Assembly: GCF_024498195.1 (NCBI RefSeq)
Contig: NZ_CP101824.1
Span: 2,046,001-2,110,000, forward strand
DNA from: Halovivax cerinus
GTDB lineage: Archaea > Halobacteriota > Halobacteria > Halobacteriales > Natrialbaceae
Length of the DNA: 64,000 nt
Direction: 5' to 3'
Translations under genes and position numbers: made by a program
The notes under the pieces: model-generated
Database searches by the model: none
What the model was told of the DNA's origin: nothing
Seen by the model: only the letters and a program-made list of their open reading frames with translations
Part shown: piece after piece, positions 26,429 through 35,071 of the stretch
How positions within the stretch are numbered: position 1 is the first letter of the stretch
Layout: each line of letters opens with the position of its first letter

Positions 26429-27877
26429 ATGTTCTCAAATCCATCCCTGACGGACACGGAGTTACCAACGAGGCGGTTCGTGCTCTCACTCGTCGCGACC
26501 CTCGCAGTCGTCGGACTCGTCGCGATGCCGATCGCGGCGCAGTCGACGAACGAGACCGATGAGACCCGGACGATCTACGACTTCGACGAGTCGCCGATCG
26601 AACTCGTCGACGTCGAGTTCGACGACGATACCGCCTACGTCACGCTCAGAACCGACGAGCGAGCGCCGGTCACGGTCTCGGACGCCGGCTTCTCCGGACA
26701 CGGCTCGTTTGACGTACAAACGCACTCGATCGCGCCCGGTACGGAGACGATCGAGGTCCGACTGAAGGACAACGAGGAGGTCGGTATCTCGACGCCCCAG
26801 GACGGCTTTCGCTACCAAGGGGACACCGCCCTGCTCGACGTGATTCAGGGCGCTCCGACGACCACGCTCGTCGCCTGGGCGCTGATCTCGGGCGTCGGCG
26901 GCTCGGTCATCGCGCTCGCGATCTCGGTCGCGATCCTCCGGCGCTCGCACGAGAACAATTACCGCGAGCTCACGAGCCGGGAGAAGATCCGGATCGAAGA
27001 AAACCCGGTCGAGGGCTGGGTCGACACCCTCAAACGGGCGATCGTCCGGAATCGCTTCGCACTCGTTGCGCTCGGCCTCCTGGCGATGTACGCCGCGCTC
27101 TCGCTCGTCGGCGTCGTTCCCGGCGTCGTCGAGATCTGGGACGGCCTTACCAACGGCGCGCGGATCGTCGTGGTCGGCGTGATCGTCGCGACAGTGGTCT
27201 CGTTCCTACCGGTCTTCGCGCTGGCAACCCGGCTCTGGGACCCCGCGAAAGAGTTCGTCGTCTCGGCCGACGCCCGCGACATCCTCGACGAAGCGCTCGG
27301 CTCGAAAGGTGGTCTCGGCGAGCTGATCGAGGCCGCGCAGAACGGCGAGATCGAGCCCGACGAGACTCTCGTCGGGCTCTCGATATACTCCGGCCCGCCA
27401 GAACGGATCGCCGAGATGCAGATCGACGGCGCGGCCGCCGACTCGACGGCGCCCGGCGGCCCGGTCCACATCGTCGAGGACTTCGACCCGCGACGGAACC
27501 GGGCGCGCGGCACCTGGCCCGGAACGGCGAACGACGTCGAGATTATCGCGGCGCGATCGGCGATCGACGGCAACCGCGAGATCCTCCGCGACGAGTCGGC
27601 GATGCTGCGGTCGCTCCTGTCGGCGCTCCCGGCGATCCAGACGGCCGCCGACACGGGCGCGGTGCGGGCGATCGACCGCGAACTCCGCCAGACGCTCGCT
27701 GTCGATGGCTCACCCGTCGACGGGATCATGCGCCGGGCGTCTCGCGGGACACGCTTCGAAGGCTTCTACGACGGCCCGGACGACGCAGAGGACCAGCTGG
27801 CCTACGAGGAGTCCGACGACGATCGCGACGACCAGGACGCCGACGAGACCGACGCGGAGACGGAGGCGAGTGACTGA
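26429..27877 (+). CDS. Large virion-module membrane protein with signal peptide
   Basis: 482 residues. A signal peptide or first helix (LSLVATLAVVGLVAMPIAAQS) is followed by a beta-rich ectodomain (about 40-135), a helix (about 145-168), a cytoplasmic segment, two more helices (FALVALGLLAMYAALSLVGV; VVVGVIVATVVSFLPVFAL), and a cytoplasmic domain of about 215 residues with a very acidic end. It overlaps the NTPase start by 1 bp. The combination spike, membrane protein, NTPase is the conserved order of pleolipovirus genomes. Confidence 0.65.
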   Translation: MFSNPSLTDTELPTRRFVLSLVATLAVVGLVAMPIAAQSTNETDETRTIYDFDESPIELVDVEFDDDTAYVTLRTDERAPVTVSDAGFSGHGSFDVQTHSIAPGTETIEVRLKDNEEVGISTPQDGFRYQGDTALLDVIQGAPTTTLVAWALISGVGGSVIALAISVAILRRSHENNYRELTSREKIRIEENPVEGWVDTLKRAIVRNRFALVALGLLAMYAALSLVGVVPGVVEIWDGLTNGARIVVVGVIVATVVSFLPVFALATRLWDPAKEFVVSADARDILDEALGSKGGLGELIEAAQNGEIEPDETLVGLSIYSGPPERIAEMQIDGAAADSTAPGGPVHIVEDFDPRRNRARGTWPGTANDVEIIAARSAIDGNREILRDESAMLRSLLSALPAIQTAADTGAVRAIDRELRQTLAVDGSPVDGIMRRASRGTRFEGFYDGPDDAEDQLAYEESDDDRDDQDADETDAETEASD

Positions 27878-28992
27878 TGAGTGGAGGCTACGACGCGGCG
27901 GACCTCTCCGACAAGATCCGAGAGGGTGACGTCGAGGCCAACATCGGCGCCGTCCTGGCCGACGAGAAACCGGTCGGCAACATCATGCTGACAGCCGAGC
28001 GCGCCGGTCTCGACGAGACGTCGCCGCTCGTCGCGATGCTCGATCGTACCTCACAGTCCGACATGCTCCGGCGAGCCCGCCAACACGGCCACGTCCCCTC
28101 GATGAACGCGGCAACCGGCCTCTCGGAGTCGCGAACCGACGCGACGGGGTACGAGCGCCTGGTTCGCGAGATCAAGAAGCCGGCGAGCCAGACGCTCATC
28201 AAAGGCCCGAAGGGGTCCGGAAAGACCACCAAGGCCACCGATCTCATCCGCGAGTTGTATCGTGACCTCGACGGCGAGTTGGCCGTCTTTACCAACGTCA
28301 AGATGCGCGGGATGGACGACCTCGACGCGGTGACGTTCGGCGAGATGGTATCGGAACTCCTCGAATGGAACCGCGATACGTCCGGCGAGAAAGTCGCGCT
28401 GCTCGACGAGATCTCGACGACTCTCAACGCGCACGCCAACCCCGGCGGCGACGTGCGCCGGACAGTCTCGCGGTTCATCAACGCCCTGCGGAAGGGCGAC
28501 GGCGGCTCGACGCGCCTGCTGCTGATCGGTCACGAGCACGACACCGACGTCGCGGCGATCATCCGCGAGCAGTCCGACCTGGTGATCCGCGCCGACGGCA
28601 AGATCGACGACGGCCTGATCGACTGCGTGACGGTCTTCGACGGCTGGAAAGCGTACCTCCAGGAAGACAAATGGTTCGCGGTGCGCGGCCTCCTGGACGT
28701 CCCCGACGGGTCGCCCTGGAAGGTCCCGACGAACTACTTCGCCCACTTCGAGCTCGATCTCGACGCGCCGGAGGAACAGATCCAGCGTGGCCGGCTGATC
28801 GAAGACTGGGAGCAGTATCAGGACGGCCACGAGACGGACGGAGGCACCGACACGGGGCGCGTGAGTTGTTGCGGGGTGAAAGCCAACGGCGACGACTGCA
28901 ATTCGCTCACGGACCACGAGAGCGGGTTCTGTGCGTACCACCGCGAGCAGTGGGACGGCGAGCCCGACGAGCGACTCCAGGAGGCCGACTGA
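27877..28992 (+). CDS. P-loop NTPase with C-terminal zinc motif (pleolipoviral VP8-like)
   Basis: 371 residues. Walker A is GPKGSGKTT (about 110-118) and Walker B VALLDEIS (173-180). A downstream GSTRLLLIGHEHD segment fits a sensor-type strand. The C-terminal 45 residues contain CCGVKANGDDC and FCAYHREQW, a likely zinc site. Pleolipoviruses encode a conserved P-loop NTPase downstream of the spike gene, and I infer equivalence. Its role (assembly or genome handling) is unproven. The ATG overlaps the previous stop (TGATG). Confidence 0.75.
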   Translation: MSGGYDAADLSDKIREGDVEANIGAVLADEKPVGNIMLTAERAGLDETSPLVAMLDRTSQSDMLRRARQHGHVPSMNAATGLSESRTDATGYERLVREIKKPASQTLIKGPKGSGKTTKATDLIRELYRDLDGELAVFTNVKMRGMDDLDAVTFGEMVSELLEWNRDTSGEKVALLDEISTTLNAHANPGGDVRRTVSRFINALRKGDGGSTRLLLIGHEHDTDVAAIIREQSDLVIRADGKIDDGLIDCVTVFDGWKAYLQEDKWFAVRGLLDVPDGSPWKVPTNYFAHFELDLDAPEEQIQRGRLIEDWEQYQDGHETDGGTDTGRVSCCGVKANGDDCNSLTDHESGFCAYHREQWDGEPDERLQEAD

Positions 28993-29843
28993 TGGCGACG
29001 ATCATCACCCGGACGGTCAACGGGAGCGGTCCGTACGCCTACCGCGTCGAGTACGTCGACGGCGATCACGAGTGGTCGTATCTCGGCCCACTCGACGAGA
29101 TCGAGCCGGGCGACGTCGACGACGGTCACGTCGACCAGGCCACGCTCGACGAGCTGGAGGAGATGATCGCCGATCGCGACGACAGCGCGACCGACCCCGA
29201 GTCGCGCAGCGAGACGACGGCGGTCGACTTCCACAGTCGCGACGCGGCGAACGCCCTTCGCGATCGCCTCGACGCCGACGCGCTGGCCGAGGCGGACGAC
29301 CGGCGCACCAAGACCGTACTCCTGGCCGAAGACGCTCCGCTCTACGCCGAGAACCTGGCAGCGGGTGCGGCTGCCGACTCCAAAGCGCACCTGGCCGACA
29401 AAGGCGGTCAGATCCCGCTCACCGAGGCCGAAAAGCGAGAGATCGATTTTACCCGGACGAACGTCATGCACGCCCGAGCCGTGAAGGGGAAGCTTACCAA
29501 CGCCGGCGTCGACGACTGGCTCGCCCACTACGACCCGACGATTTCGGTCGACGAACACGACGCCGAGCGCGCACTCCAGGACGATCGCGGCGCGCGGTCC
29601 GACGCCCAGGACACGGAGGCCGCGCAGGTACAGCGCGAAGCCGACGCCTTCCAGCGCGCCGAGAGCGAGGCTGAGGACCACGCCCGCCAGGGCTGCATCG
29701 ACGGCCACGAGGAAGCCTGTCAGGAACTGCGCCGGATCGGATGGACCGACGCGGAGATTCGAGAGCTCGAGGAGTACACCGAACCAGAGGAGTTCGCCCG
29801 CGTCGTCAACGACGAGCGAAAGCGAGTGGGGGCGAGCACATGA
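28992..29843 (+). CDS. Hypothetical protein of the provirus module with N-terminal DUF6788-like motif
   Basis: 283 residues, soluble and highly charged. The first 35 residues (SGPYAYRVEYVDGDHEWSYL) resemble the short DUF6788-type beta motif often found on DNA-related proteins. The rest is helical, Ala/Asp/Glu-rich and without a recognisable domain; the C-terminal part (CIDGHEEACQELRRIGWTD) has two Cys. The ATG overlaps the NTPase stop by 1 bp, so it is co-translated with it. Confidence 0.6.
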   Translation: MATIITRTVNGSGPYAYRVEYVDGDHEWSYLGPLDEIEPGDVDDGHVDQATLDELEEMIADRDDSATDPESRSETTAVDFHSRDAANALRDRLDADALAEADDRRTKTVLLAEDAPLYAENLAAGAAADSKAHLADKGGQIPLTEAEKREIDFTRTNVMHARAVKGKLTNAGVDDWLAHYDPTISVDEHDAERALQDDRGARSDAQDTEAAQVQREADAFQRAESEAEDHARQGCIDGHEEACQELRRIGWTDAEIRELEEYTEPEEFARVVNDERKRVGAST

Positions 29844-29914
29844 AACGGCTGATCGTCGCGATCTTCATCTGCTGGCTGGTGTGGGAGGTCGGGATTCTTC
29901 CCGGACTGCTCTGA
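29840..29914 (+). CDS. 24-residue membrane microprotein
   Basis: The ATG overlaps the preceding stop (ATGA), followed by KRLIVAIFICWLVWEVGILP and a stop at 29912-29914. The peptide is one hydrophobic helix with a positively charged N-terminus. The coupling to the upstream operon and the clean positive-inside pattern argue that it is translated, and it could be the last gene of the virion operon. There is no homology evidence. Confidence 0.45.
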   Translation: MKRLIVAIFICWLVWEVGILPGLL

Positions 29915-29934
29915 TTGTCAACGATTTCTCAACA

Positions 29935-30744
29935 CTAGATTTGGATGGTCCTTCCGGAAGTGCCATAGGCCAATGCCAGCACCACTATCGTTGTGACGAG
30001 AATTGGGAACCAATGTTTCTCAACAGTCAGTTGCAACCCGCGGAGTCGAGGAAAGCGAACATCTGGTGATCGGCCCCCTCGTCGCTCCAATTGTCGACTT
30101 ACTCCAAATGAGGACCCTACGACTACAGCGACCCCAAATGCCATCATGATCAGGCCCTGGATCGCCGAGAGTATCGCAATTCCACCGAGAAGAACTAAAA
30201 TCCCTATTGCAGCGATACTGCCGAGAGAAGCAATGCCGAGAAACGGAAGCCCACCGCTCAGGTAGCCGAGGAGCGTTGATCCGACCCAAATACCTCCCCC
30301 GACAACAAACGCGATGAGCAGGAGACTGGAGATTGTAGGTTGCACATTTGAGATGAACATCGCAACAAGCCCCGTCAAAAAGTATCCTGCACCCGCTGCC
30401 AACGCATTCGATATATTGTGCCTGACTCGTGTTGACCGCAACTCGTAACAGGTGTAGCCTGCTGCCACTGTAACAGCCAGTATTGGAAGCAGGTACACTA
30501 CATCAGGTAGATCAACAATCTTGACCGGTTCAACTGTGTTGTACCCGAAACCCCCGGTGTGTGAGTCCGATAGCTCAATTAGGTTGGTTCCGAGATAGAC
30601 CCAAAGTGTGCTTTTCCATCTCGGGACCGATTTGAAGGCTGTCGTGGGCGTGATTAGCGTAACGATAGCCCAGCCAGCGGTGAACGTGAGAATGCCAGAG
30701 GAGATTCCGTATCGAAGTTGTTGTTTACGGCGATACCTAGACAT
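29935..30744 (-). CDS. Polytopic membrane protein, provirus cargo
   Basis: 269 residues with about six or seven membrane helices (for example GISSGILTFTAGWAIVTLI, VVYLLPILAVTVAAGYTCY, SLGSIAAIGILVLLGGIAIL) and a basic loop (SRQLERRGGRSPDVRFPR) before the last helix. I do not recognise the family. It is the first leftward gene of the AT-richer cargo block, convergent with the virion operon only 20 bp away. A TATA-like element precedes it. Confidence 0.6.
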   Translation of the reverse strand: MSRYRRKQQLRYGISSGILTFTAGWAIVTLITPTTAFKSVPRWKSTLWVYLGTNLIELSDSHTGGFGYNTVEPVKIVDLPDVVYLLPILAVTVAAGYTCYELRSTRVRHNISNALAAGAGYFLTGLVAMFISNVQPTISSLLLIAFVVGGGIWVGSTLLGYLSGGLPFLGIASLGSIAAIGILVLLGGIAILSAIQGLIMMAFGVAVVVGSSFGVSRQLERRGGRSPDVRFPRLRGLQLTVEKHWFPILVTTIVVLALAYGTSGRTIQI

Positions 30745-30762
30745 ATCTTCTCTGTTGAAGGG

Positions 30763-30778
30763 TTACCGTATATATTCA
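30763..30778 (-). promoter_or_regulatory. Candidate TATA box of the cargo membrane protein
   Basis: On the minus strand GAATATATACGG lies about 20-34 nt upstream of the ATG at 30744, the spacing of a leaderless haloarchaeal promoter. The remainder of the gap to 31039 shows no gene. Confidence 0.5.
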
Positions 30779-31039
30779 TCGGCAGGTGGCATCGGAGCAT
30801 CATCGGACCTGCTTCGCGCGAGCGCGCGTATAGCGTGGGGGTAAGAGGGGGAGGGGCAGGACGTTATTGGGATTCAGAAAGGTATGCAGTCGCCGATGAC
30901 GTGGAGACCTAGCTATATGAGCGGTAGAAGAAATTGAGCGTCTTCATCTGACGTACCGCTGAAGGCTCGAGACCCCTCGTATGATCTCAGCGCCAGCAAT
31001 ATTGACGGGTAGTAGTTGTAAAACAGTTCACTGAAAGGA

Positions 31040-31987
31040 TCAGCCGACAGCGGGAAGATTCTGACTCACTTCATCATAGATGACCTGAGCACTGCTAACC
31101 TCGTTATCCTCGTACTCAAGCACACCAACCTCATCTAAGGATTTCAGCTTCCGATCCACTTTCAACGGATCAGCATCTCTGTGATACTCGGTCTGGAGAT
31201 TCTGTACGATGTCTTCTTTGGTCAGATGGAGATCTGGTTTCCTCCTGCGGAACGCACTCAAATAGTAACCATTAGCGAAGACAGGGAAGTGGTTCAGCAT
31301 AGACAGGCCGAACTTCTGCCGGAACACGCTATAGCCGTCCTTGATAACCTGGCCGATCACCTTTTCATCGCCCCAGCCTTGGTCATCAGCCGCATCGATC
31401 TTTCCACCAGAATGAACCATGCCTGATTCATCAACGCGGATGAAATCCAAGTCCTCTAACGCCTCTACGTACTGCTGGGTTTTACTGGTGCTCTGAATAC
31501 CCTGAAGCCTCTGAAGGGCCAGCGGCCCATCATTTCGGACATAGTCAATCAATTCAACGATAGCGTTGAGCTGCGTCCTAACCGGGCTCATCTGATACAC
31601 CTTTTCGTAGATTGCAGAAGCCATGGAGCCATCCAGTTGGGCCAGCAGGTTGCTTTGCTGTTCCTGGAACGAACTGTATACATCACTGCGGTCAGGAAGA
31701 TTGATCTCGTAGTAGTCGCCTTCAACAGGAGTTGCTTGGAAGGTCTCCACGTCTCCGATATTCACCATCTTCAACACGTTGTCCTGTGCTCGGCAGTCGG
31801 AGACGTCACGAGGATAGGCGATGCCGACTCGGACTGAATACCCGTTTTCTAAGTCTTTGATATCTTGAACGAACAGCCTACGGCTGTAGTAGTACCGTAG
31901 GTGTCCCTCAACAGTTTCCGACACGTTTCCGGTGTCAGCAAAGATCAAGGTGTCGTTTTCTATTCTGGGCTGTGTTTGTTCCATCAT
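31040..31987 (-). CDS. Cargo protein with two winged-helix-like segments
   Basis: 315 residues, soluble, with much lower GC and more Gln, Asn and Lys than typical haloarchaeal proteins. The N-terminal 115 residues are mixed alpha/beta. Around 125-185 (RTQLNAIVELIDYVRNDGPL, then YVEALEDLDFIRVDESG) and at the C-terminus (TKEDIVQNLQTEY, then VDRKLKSLDEVGVLEY) the pattern fits winged helix-turn-helix units. No family recognised. Its start overlaps the upstream gene by 4 bp (ATGA), forming a two-gene operon that may be a defence or immunity pair. Confidence 0.6.
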   Translation of the reverse strand: MMEQTQPRIENDTLIFADTGNVSETVEGHLRYYYSRRLFVQDIKDLENGYSVRVGIAYPRDVSDCRAQDNVLKMVNIGDVETFQATPVEGDYYEINLPDRSDVYSSFQEQQSNLLAQLDGSMASAIYEKVYQMSPVRTQLNAIVELIDYVRNDGPLALQRLQGIQSTSKTQQYVEALEDLDFIRVDESGMVHSGGKIDAADDQGWGDEKVIGQVIKDGYSVFRQKFGLSMLNHFPVFANGYYLSAFRRRKPDLHLTKEDIVQNLQTEYHRDADPLKVDRKLKSLDEVGVLEYEDNEVSSAQVIYDEVSQNLPAVG

Positions 31988-32604
31988 GCATCCACCTCAC
32001 TGAACCCGGTCAGGGTTTGTTGTTGTGCGCGGTCTATCCAAAACGTCCAGTTCGTCTTACTAGCATCACTCCAGAGCTTTATGAATTTAGTATCTGAAAG
32101 TGCTCGTTCCCGTGTATCGTCTGGGCCACCGAAGTAAAAGTCGACGAAAGGATCCCAATAAGTCACTTGTCCGTCATCGACTGAAAGTGGGATCAATATG
32201 GGAGTTTCGTTTGCTCCGTACTGCCCTGGTTGCACGATGTAATCAGCCTCGTCGTAGTACTTCGGATCAACTTCGACTAAAGGAAGAGAGTAGTACTCCT
32301 CGTCCAGAATCTCTCCAAGATCATCTATGGTGAGTTCGTAGGTAGAGTGTGCTGTGTACGCAGTGCCCGCTAGTTTGTTGTTCAGCCGGTCTTCCAGCTG
32401 AGCGAAGTTACCGTCGAACTCAGAACGGTAGCCGCATAGCCTTACTAGATCCTCATCTTCAGGATCAACTGGGAACCGGGGCTCCTCCTCGTAATAGCTT
32501 CTCAGGATGTTTTCCACGGACAGAATCAGACTGGTGAGTTCGGATTCTGGCCGCGAAAATGCTGAAACGGCTGATTGAGAGGAGTCAGTACTATCCGGTG
32601 ACAC
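31984..32604 (-). CDS. Cargo hypothetical protein, operon partner of the winged-helix protein
   Basis: 206 residues, acidic, no membrane segment. The middle to C-terminal region (ETPILIPLSVDDGQVTYWDP followed by FVDFYFGG) vaguely recalls the second half of papain-like C39 folds, but the catalytic His is not evident and I would not assign a function. It overlaps the downstream gene by 4 bp. Codon use is AT-richer than in the core genome, suggesting recent acquisition. Confidence 0.55.
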   Translation of the reverse strand: MSPDSTDSSQSAVSAFSRPESELTSLILSVENILRSYYEEEPRFPVDPEDEDLVRLCGYRSEFDGNFAQLEDRLNNKLAGTAYTAHSTYELTIDDLGEILDEEYYSLPLVEVDPKYYDEADYIVQPGQYGANETPILIPLSVDDGQVTYWDPFVDFYFGGPDDTRERALSDTKFIKLWSDASKTNWTFWIDRAQQQTLTGFSEVDA

Positions 32605-32698
32605 GTGTTATTCTACTCCAATGAACTTGCTGTCGAGTATTATAGTTTATGATGCTGCCGATGAGAGAGCCTATTAGATCTGTGAGGTCCCGCCAACA

Positions 32699-33457
32699 AT
32701 GTATGATTTGTTTCCCAAAGACGACTGGAATCCAGGACACCCCAGTGACGATGACGACCTTTGGAGATACATTGATTTCACGCAGTTCGTCGCTATCCTT
32801 GAAAATGAGGAGCTGTGGTTCGCTTCGTCGGCAAAGTTCTTTGACCCGTTTGAAGGCGCGTTACCGGAAAAGGCAATAGAACTTATTGCCGAACAGGTTC
32901 CTGATGCAGTTGAGGAGCCAGAGCGTATCGTAACAAGACTGTACGATGCTTTGAGGTACATGACGTATGTAAATTGCTGGCACCAACGGGACCAGGAGAC
33001 TGCGGCAATGTGGCAGCTGTACCAAGACCAAGGGAAGGAGGTAGCGATAAAAACTTCGGTGAGGGGTTTCTTGAATGCGTTACCGGACAAGGCGAATCTT
33101 ACAACAGGGTTGGTGAGTTACGAAGAACACGATTATGATGATTTCACGGTGACCCGCGTCTCTCCGTTTTTCCATAAACGACCGAGTTTTGATCACGAGA
33201 GCGAGTATCGAGCTGTTGTCTCGGAGTTTGAGGTTGCTGACGGTGCGCGTATTGATTCAAGGTATGTAGAAAAGATTGACCAAGAGACTCCTCCGGGTCT
33301 AGCGATTCCAGTTAGTTTAGATGATCTGATTCAGGAGGTTGTGGTCTCGCCGGTGGCCGGAGGCTGGATGAAGTCGTTGGTTGAGAACGTGGTACGGACG
33401 TATGGTCTTGATGAAGTTGAGGTCCGCTGGTCAAACCTGACAGAAGATCCGTTCTGA
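32699..33457 (+). CDS. DUF2971 family protein
   Basis: 252 residues with the DUF2971 pattern: WRYIDFTQFVAILENEELWF near the N-terminus, FASSAKFFDPFEG, the central CWHQRDQETAAMWQLY, then EVAIKTSVRGF and the PFFHKRPSFDHESEYRAVV segment. DUF2971 proteins are often found in accessory and mobile regions, and their biochemical activity is not established. It is divergent from the two-gene cargo operon (94 bp apart), so the two units may share a promoter region. Confidence 0.78.
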   Translation: MYDLFPKDDWNPGHPSDDDDLWRYIDFTQFVAILENEELWFASSAKFFDPFEGALPEKAIELIAEQVPDAVEEPERIVTRLYDALRYMTYVNCWHQRDQETAAMWQLYQDQGKEVAIKTSVRGFLNALPDKANLTTGLVSYEEHDYDDFTVTRVSPFFHKRPSFDHESEYRAVVSEFEVADGARIDSRYVEKIDQETPPGLAIPVSLDDLIQEVVVSPVAGGWMKSLVENVVRTYGLDEVEVRWSNLTEDPF

Positions 33458-33536
33458 TAACCAATTTCACTTGGTTAGCTAAGTTTGCCACGCTGGATGA
33501 ATTCCTTAGTATAGTAAAGAGGCAAGAAGCATTATC

Positions 33537-33796
33537 TCACTCTCGGCTGGTCTCCATCGTCACGGTTGTCTCTGTCTCGAACTTGACGGCTCTCGTCGAT
33601 AGCGTCGCAGCAATCTCCTTACGCTGTTCGGTAGTGAGGTCCCCCGATCTATCACCTGGCGAGCTGGGGCAACCAGCTCGGGCACATCCTCGCAAGCGCT
33701 TACTACAGCTTTCGTCTTGTTGCAGTCGTAGAAGTCGGCAGCGCGCTCGATCGCGTCGTTTCGGTATACTTTGTCGCCATCTGTTCTGATTCGCAT
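33537..33796 (-). pseudogene. DUF7692-like small protein, frameshifted
   Basis: The reading frame begins MRIRTDGDKVYRNDAIERAA and runs through DCNKTKAVVSACEDVPELV, then loses frame at the C5 run 33641-33645. The other frame continues with DLTTEQRKEIAATLSTRAVK and stops at 33537. Adding one G on the coding strand restores a protein of about 86 residues that matches a small haloarchaeal family with an RHH-like N-terminal half. It is a real mutation or a homopolymer sequencing error. Confidence 0.65.
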
Positions 33797-33929
33797 ACTC
33801 GTACACACGAACCCTCGAATCCTCGAATCCTAGTTTTTCGACTCACTGGAGCCGGCCCACAGCCCATAATTGGGGGTGTTCTGTCAAATTGCCCGGGAAT
33901 GCGCGCCCTCGATCTCGGCAATCGGTGCT

Positions 33930-33968
33930 GAATATGCACACGGTCAACTGGCGCTCGTGTGCATATTC
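33930..33968. repeat. Perfect 13-bp inverted repeat with 13-bp spacer
   Basis: GAATATGCACACG (33930-33942) and CGTGTGCATATTC (33956-33968) are exact reverse complements. The flanking interval 33797-34083 contains no supported gene, and the repeat is AT-richer than neighbouring viral DNA. It may be an operator, a hairpin transcript or a recombination site. Confidence 0.8.
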
Positions 33969-34083
33969 GGGAAACCGATTCTCTGGAGTTGCGAGCCCAA
34001 GACTCTATGGAGGAAGATCGATCTGAAGAGGATGCTTATAAAGAAACTGTTATAAGATAGAGATTATACAATAGTATTTATAA

Positions 34084-34683
34084 ATGAATGCGAAGGGATG
34101 GATAGTAGACAAGTGGGAAAGCCAATTCAGTAGGAAGGAACCAGACTGGGCTCTAATTTTGGATGCGTTATATCGGGTAAAACTCTCTAATGAGTCCTAT
34201 TTCTGGGGTGTTAGCCCGAAAGATATTAGTGAGGAGGAAGAACTGGGTGAAAAGCTTCTTGAATCTCAAATAAACGGATTTTCAAAAATAGTTGATAGAG
34301 AACCCGGTGGAACTGAAGTATTACTCCGTGAAATGTGGGAAATGGGGCTAATTCAACCGCCAGACCCGAATTTAGTTGAGATGGACTCAGGATATTCCAA
34401 GATAATTGACGAGGAGAATAGTGGTAATTCCTCAGTTTGGTCGCTTACGTCCAAGGGATTCAATGTAGCACACGACCGTGAAAAGAAAGTAGAAGAACAT
34501 AAGCAAAACGAGACATTAAACTTTTTAACAATAGCATTGGCAGCTGTTGGATTGCTGCAAGGGTTTGCCCTTTCATTGAATGTTAGTTCAAAATCTGGCG
34601 AATACGCTGCTATTGGTGTCGTGATTGTTGCAATACTGATGTCTGTTCTTCTTCTTATTAGTTGGAAAATGGGTGATCTTTAG
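34084..34683 (+). CDS. AT-rich cargo protein: winged-helix-like N-terminus, two C-terminal membrane helices
   Basis: 199 residues and the lowest-GC gene in the window. The N-terminal 130 residues are soluble and end in VWSLTSKGFNVAHDREKKVE, which resembles the wing and terminal helix of a transcription-factor-like or DUF domain. A charged linker leads to two membrane helices (LNFLTIALAAVGLLQGFALS and YAAIGVVIVAILMSVLLLIS). A soluble sensor joined to a two-helix anchor is common among membrane-acting effectors of antiviral systems; that reading is speculative. Composition indicates a recent foreign origin. Confidence 0.6.
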   Translation: MNAKGWIVDKWESQFSRKEPDWALILDALYRVKLSNESYFWGVSPKDISEEEELGEKLLESQINGFSKIVDREPGGTEVLLREMWEMGLIQPPDPNLVEMDSGYSKIIDEENSGNSSVWSLTSKGFNVAHDREKKVEEHKQNETLNFLTIALAAVGLLQGFALSLNVSSKSGEYAAIGVVIVAILMSVLLLISWKMGDL

Positions 34684-34819
34684 CGTCTTTGGAAGCAGAT
34701 CATCTTAGGTCTCGTGAGGACACCTCGTTTCGTGAGCTTCAACTGGAGAATTTCGCACTGACGTGGGTAGAACGCCGTAATTTTGGCTCTGTACCCTTGG
34801 TGGGGACAGCGCGGGCAAT

Positions 34820-35071
34820 TTAGTGGGAATGGTCCGCTGAAACGATGCGGGCGGGCCAGCAGTCAGGGCACATCTCAACCTCTCGGTCAGCCATCTTCTT
34901 TCGTATTTCTGTCTTGTGCGCCGCACCACGCCCGAGAACCATACCACACTCCGTTAGGTCCGTCCGATACTCGCCGTCGTGCATATCGCTCACGACAGCG
35001 TGACAGAGGTCCTCCCGGACGATGGCCGAGTGACTGAGTAGATCGGGGTCACAATCGGGCGCGGCTATCAT
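34820..35071 (-). CDS. Small Cys-containing hypothetical protein
   Basis: 83 residues starting at ATG 35071 (MIAAPDCDPDLLSHSAIVRE). It contains HDGEYRTDLTECGMVLG and a terminal CPDCW, which together could bind one zinc ion with the preceding His and Cys residues. Its GC content is back to the haloarchaeal level. It lies next to the Rep-like operon but is separated from it by the hairpin-rich region. No family recognised. Confidence 0.5.
   Translation of the reverse strand: MIAAPDCDPDLLSHSAIVREDLCHAVVSDMHDGEYRTDLTECGMVLGRGAAHKTEIRKKMADREVEMCPDCWPARIVSADHSH

Noticed and set aside
31984-32604. Assignment of the 206-residue cargo protein as a C39-like peptidase
   Set aside because: Only a loose resemblance around VDDGQVTYWDP; the expected catalytic His is missing and the Cys position is doubtful, so no function was assigned.
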